Assembly (NCBI GenBank): GCA_035534615.1
Contig: DATLRO010000035.1
Coordinates: 1 to 59,258 of the forward strand
Length of the DNA stretch: 59,258 nt
Reading direction: 5' to 3'
Source of the DNA: JAGWRA01 sp035534615
GTDB lineage: Bacteria; Acidobacteriota; Vicinamibacteria; Vicinamibacterales; CAVVIG01
The position numbers and the translations under genes are program-made. This document shows positions 57,859-59,258 of this stretch, in pieces. The notes beneath the pieces are model-generated. The model was given only the letters and a program-made list of their open reading frames with translations, was not told the DNA's origin and ran no database searches. How positions within the stretch are numbered: position 1 is the stretch's first letter; the number at the start of each line of letters is the position of its first letter.

Positions 57859-59064
57859 ATGGCTGTGCGGAACGTTGTCATACTCGGGGCGGCGCGTACA
57901 CCGATCGGGAAATACGGCGGGTCGTTTCTGGCGGTCCATCCGGCTGAGCTTGGCGCGGTCGCGTCGCGCGCCGCGATCGAGCGGGCCGGCCTTCCTCCGG
58001 ACGCCATCGATGAAGTGCTGATGGGACACGGCCGGCAGGCCGGGTCGGGGCCCAATCCGGCCCGGCAGGTCGCCAAGCGGGCGGGCGTCCCCTACGCCGC
58101 TCCGGCGCAGACGATCAACAAGGCGTGCGCCTCGGGGCTGCAGGCGGTGGCGTCGGGCGCCCAGGCGATCCTGCTCGGCGAGTCGGAGGTGGTGCTCGCC
58201 GGCGGCATCGAATCGATGAGCCGGATGCCCTACATGCTCGACGCGGTCGACGCGCGGTGGGGCCACCGGATGGGCAATTTCACACTGGTCGACGCGATGT
58301 ATCGCGACGGATTCCAGTGCCCCCTCTGCGGCCTCATCATGGGCGAAACCGCAGAGGTCCTGGCCCATCAGTACGGCATCACCCGCGAGGAGTCCGACGC
58401 GTTCGCGCTCGAGAGCCAGACGCGCGCGCAGGCGGCGATCGCCGCCGGCCGGTTCACGGCCGAAATCGCCCCCGTCGCCGTGACCGACGCGAAGGGCCGA
58501 GCGACCGTCGTGTCGCAGGACGAGCATCCCCGCGCCGGGACGACCCTGGCGACGCTCGCGAAGCTTCCGCCGGTGTTCGGCGAGGTGGAGGGGCATCCGG
58601 GCATCGTCACGGCCGGATCCTCGTCCGGCATCACCGATGGCGGCGCGGCGCTGGTGCTGGCGAGCGAGGAGCGGGCGCGGGCGGCCGGCGCGACGCCGAT
58701 GGCCAGGATCCTCGGCTGGGCGAGCGCCGGAGTCGATCCGCGGGTGATGGGCATCGGCCCGGTGCCGGCGATGCAGAAACTGTTCGAGCGGACCGGGCTC
58801 GGACTGGACGATTTCGATCTGGTCGAGCTGAACGAGGCGTTCGCGGTGCAGGTGCTGGCGGTGCTCCGCGACATGCCGATCGCCCGCGACCGGCTGAACG
58901 TGAACGGCGGCGCCATCGCCCTCGGCCATCCCATCGGGTGCACCGGCGCCCGGATCGTCGTGACCCTGCTGTACGAGATGCAGCGGCGCGGCGCCCGCCG
59001 CGGGCTGGCAACGCTCTGCGTGAGCGGCGGCATGGGAATGGCGATGGCGCTGGAGCGGGTCTGA
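57859..59064 (+). CDS. Thiolase (acetyl-CoA C-acetyltransferase / 3-ketoacyl-CoA thiolase)
   Basis: A 401-residue cytoplasmic enzyme that condenses two acetyl-CoA or cleaves 3-ketoacyl-CoA. The nucleophilic Cys is about C90 (INKACASGLQAV), the His is in NGGAIALGHPIGCTG and the second Cys in CVSGGMGMAMA; GGIESMSRMPYML is the usual substrate-binding stretch. Full length with all active residues. An extra Cys pair (FQCPLCGLIMGETAE) stands in the loop near the CoA site, not universal in thiolases. No other fatty-acid genes are adjacent, so biosynthetic or degradative role is open. Confidence 0.94.
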   Translation: MAVRNVVILGAARTPIGKYGGSFLAVHPAELGAVASRAAIERAGLPPDAIDEVLMGHGRQAGSGPNPARQVAKRAGVPYAAPAQTINKACASGLQAVASGAQAILLGESEVVLAGGIESMSRMPYMLDAVDARWGHRMGNFTLVDAMYRDGFQCPLCGLIMGETAEVLAHQYGITREESDAFALESQTRAQAAIAAGRFTAEIAPVAVTDAKGRATVVSQDEHPRAGTTLATLAKLPPVFGEVEGHPGIVTAGSSSGITDGGAALVLASEERARAAGATPMARILGWASAGVDPRVMGIGPVPAMQKLFERTGLGLDDFDLVELNEAFAVQVLAVLRDMPIARDRLNVNGGAIALGHPIGCTGARIVVTLLYEMQRRGARRGLATLCVSGGMGMAMALERV

Positions 59065-59080
59065 CGCCCGATCGCAACGC

Positions 59081-59258
59081 GCGGCGAACACGATCCGGAG
59101 CGTGAGCGACGGCAGCGCAAGGCGGCGGGGCCTCATGTGCCACGGAGAGCGGCCACGGGCGCGGCGAACACGATCCGGAGCGTCAGCGACGGCAGCGCAA
59201 GGGGGGCGGGGCCTCATGTGCCATGGAGAGCGGCCACAGGCGTGGCGAACACGATCCG
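59081..59258. repeat. 80-bp tandem direct repeat, running off the window
   Basis: GCGGCGAACACGATCCGGAG begins at 59081 and again at 59161, and a variant starts near 59242, giving two full units and a cut third with a period of 80-81 bp. Units differ at a handful of positions (CGTGAGCG/CGTCAGCG, CCACGGAG/CCATGGAG). The period is not a multiple of three and there is no consistent frame, so it is not coding. The total copy number lies outside the window. Confidence 0.85.

Noticed and set aside
57772..59217. Antisense ORF of 481 codons across the thiolase and the 80-bp repeat
   Set aside because: Opposite an intact thiolase with all catalytic residues; Arg/Pro/Ala-rich shadow with no ribosome site.
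59081..59258. CRISPR array at the window end
   Set aside because: The whole 80-bp unit repeats, including the part that would be spacer.

Overview
The window is a GC-rich (roughly two thirds or more G+C), densely coded chromosomal segment from a Gram-negative bacterium. The Oar-like TonB-dependent receptor with a carboxypeptidase-regulatory N-terminal domain, the DUF4097-type protein behind an ECF sigma/anti-sigma pair, the rod-shape operon ending in RNase G, and the overall gene style suggest an Acidobacteriota-like organism, possibly Vicinamibacteria. This is inference from gene content, not a database result. No phage, insertion sequence, integrase or CRISPR array was recognised.

Layout. 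1-4774 (minus): a compact operon of a membrane-anchored PDZ protein with a decayed HtrA-type protease domain, two adjacent CPA2-type cation/proton antiporters and a sirtuin cut by the window edge. 4878-6864: a DinB-fold protein convergent with, and overlapping, a two-lobed retropepsin-like protein that lacks the DTG motif. 6865-11431: an accessory-looking block with a TonB receptor, bracketed by copies of a short GCGAGCGGAGTGGAGCGA-type repeat and ending at tRNA-Leu(CAG). 11432-16801: SppA, an FHA-GAF-SpoIIE phosphatase and a PpiD/SurA-type foldase. 17113-25656: a small ORF, a GGDEF cyclase, then mreB-mreC-mreD-mrdA-rodA-rng, the cell-elongation operon. 25720-29012 (minus): a small secreted protein, a DUF4097-like protein, an anti-sigma factor and an ECF sigma factor. 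29134-31922 (minus): M4 metalloprotease, outer-membrane barrel and alkyltransferase.

32182-39449 (minus): the most unusual region, a four-gene operon made of two consecutive copies of a HEAT-repeat-like protein plus an HD-GYP protein. All four proteins begin with a related N-terminal module carrying an 'LYxxxHP' motif. 39570-44080 (plus): a frameshifted CNT nucleoside transporter, purine nucleoside phosphorylase, MtnA and TsaD, a nucleoside/methylthio salvage run. 44105-46550 (minus): APC permease, YjbQ and a NUDIX protein, start-stop coupled. 46663-50942: an HD-domain hydrolase and two ATPase/permease pairs of ABC-2 type. 51053-54313: an anchored protein of unknown role, a gamma-glutamylcyclotransferase-like protein and an M28 peptidase. 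54270-57720: a PilZ protein, a receiver domain without its phospho-acceptor Asp, and a PAS histidine kinase. 57859-59064: a thiolase. The window ends inside an 80-bp tandem repeat.

Cyclic-di-GMP runs through the segment: one GGDEF enzyme with an I-site sits directly before the rod-shape operon, and there are two HD-GYP proteins and one PilZ protein. Several proteins keep a fold but have lost catalytic residues (HtrA-like, retropepsin-like, receiver-like). Several genes without a Shine-Dalgarno have a -10-like hexamer 8-12 bases before the start codon, which suggests leaderless transcripts.
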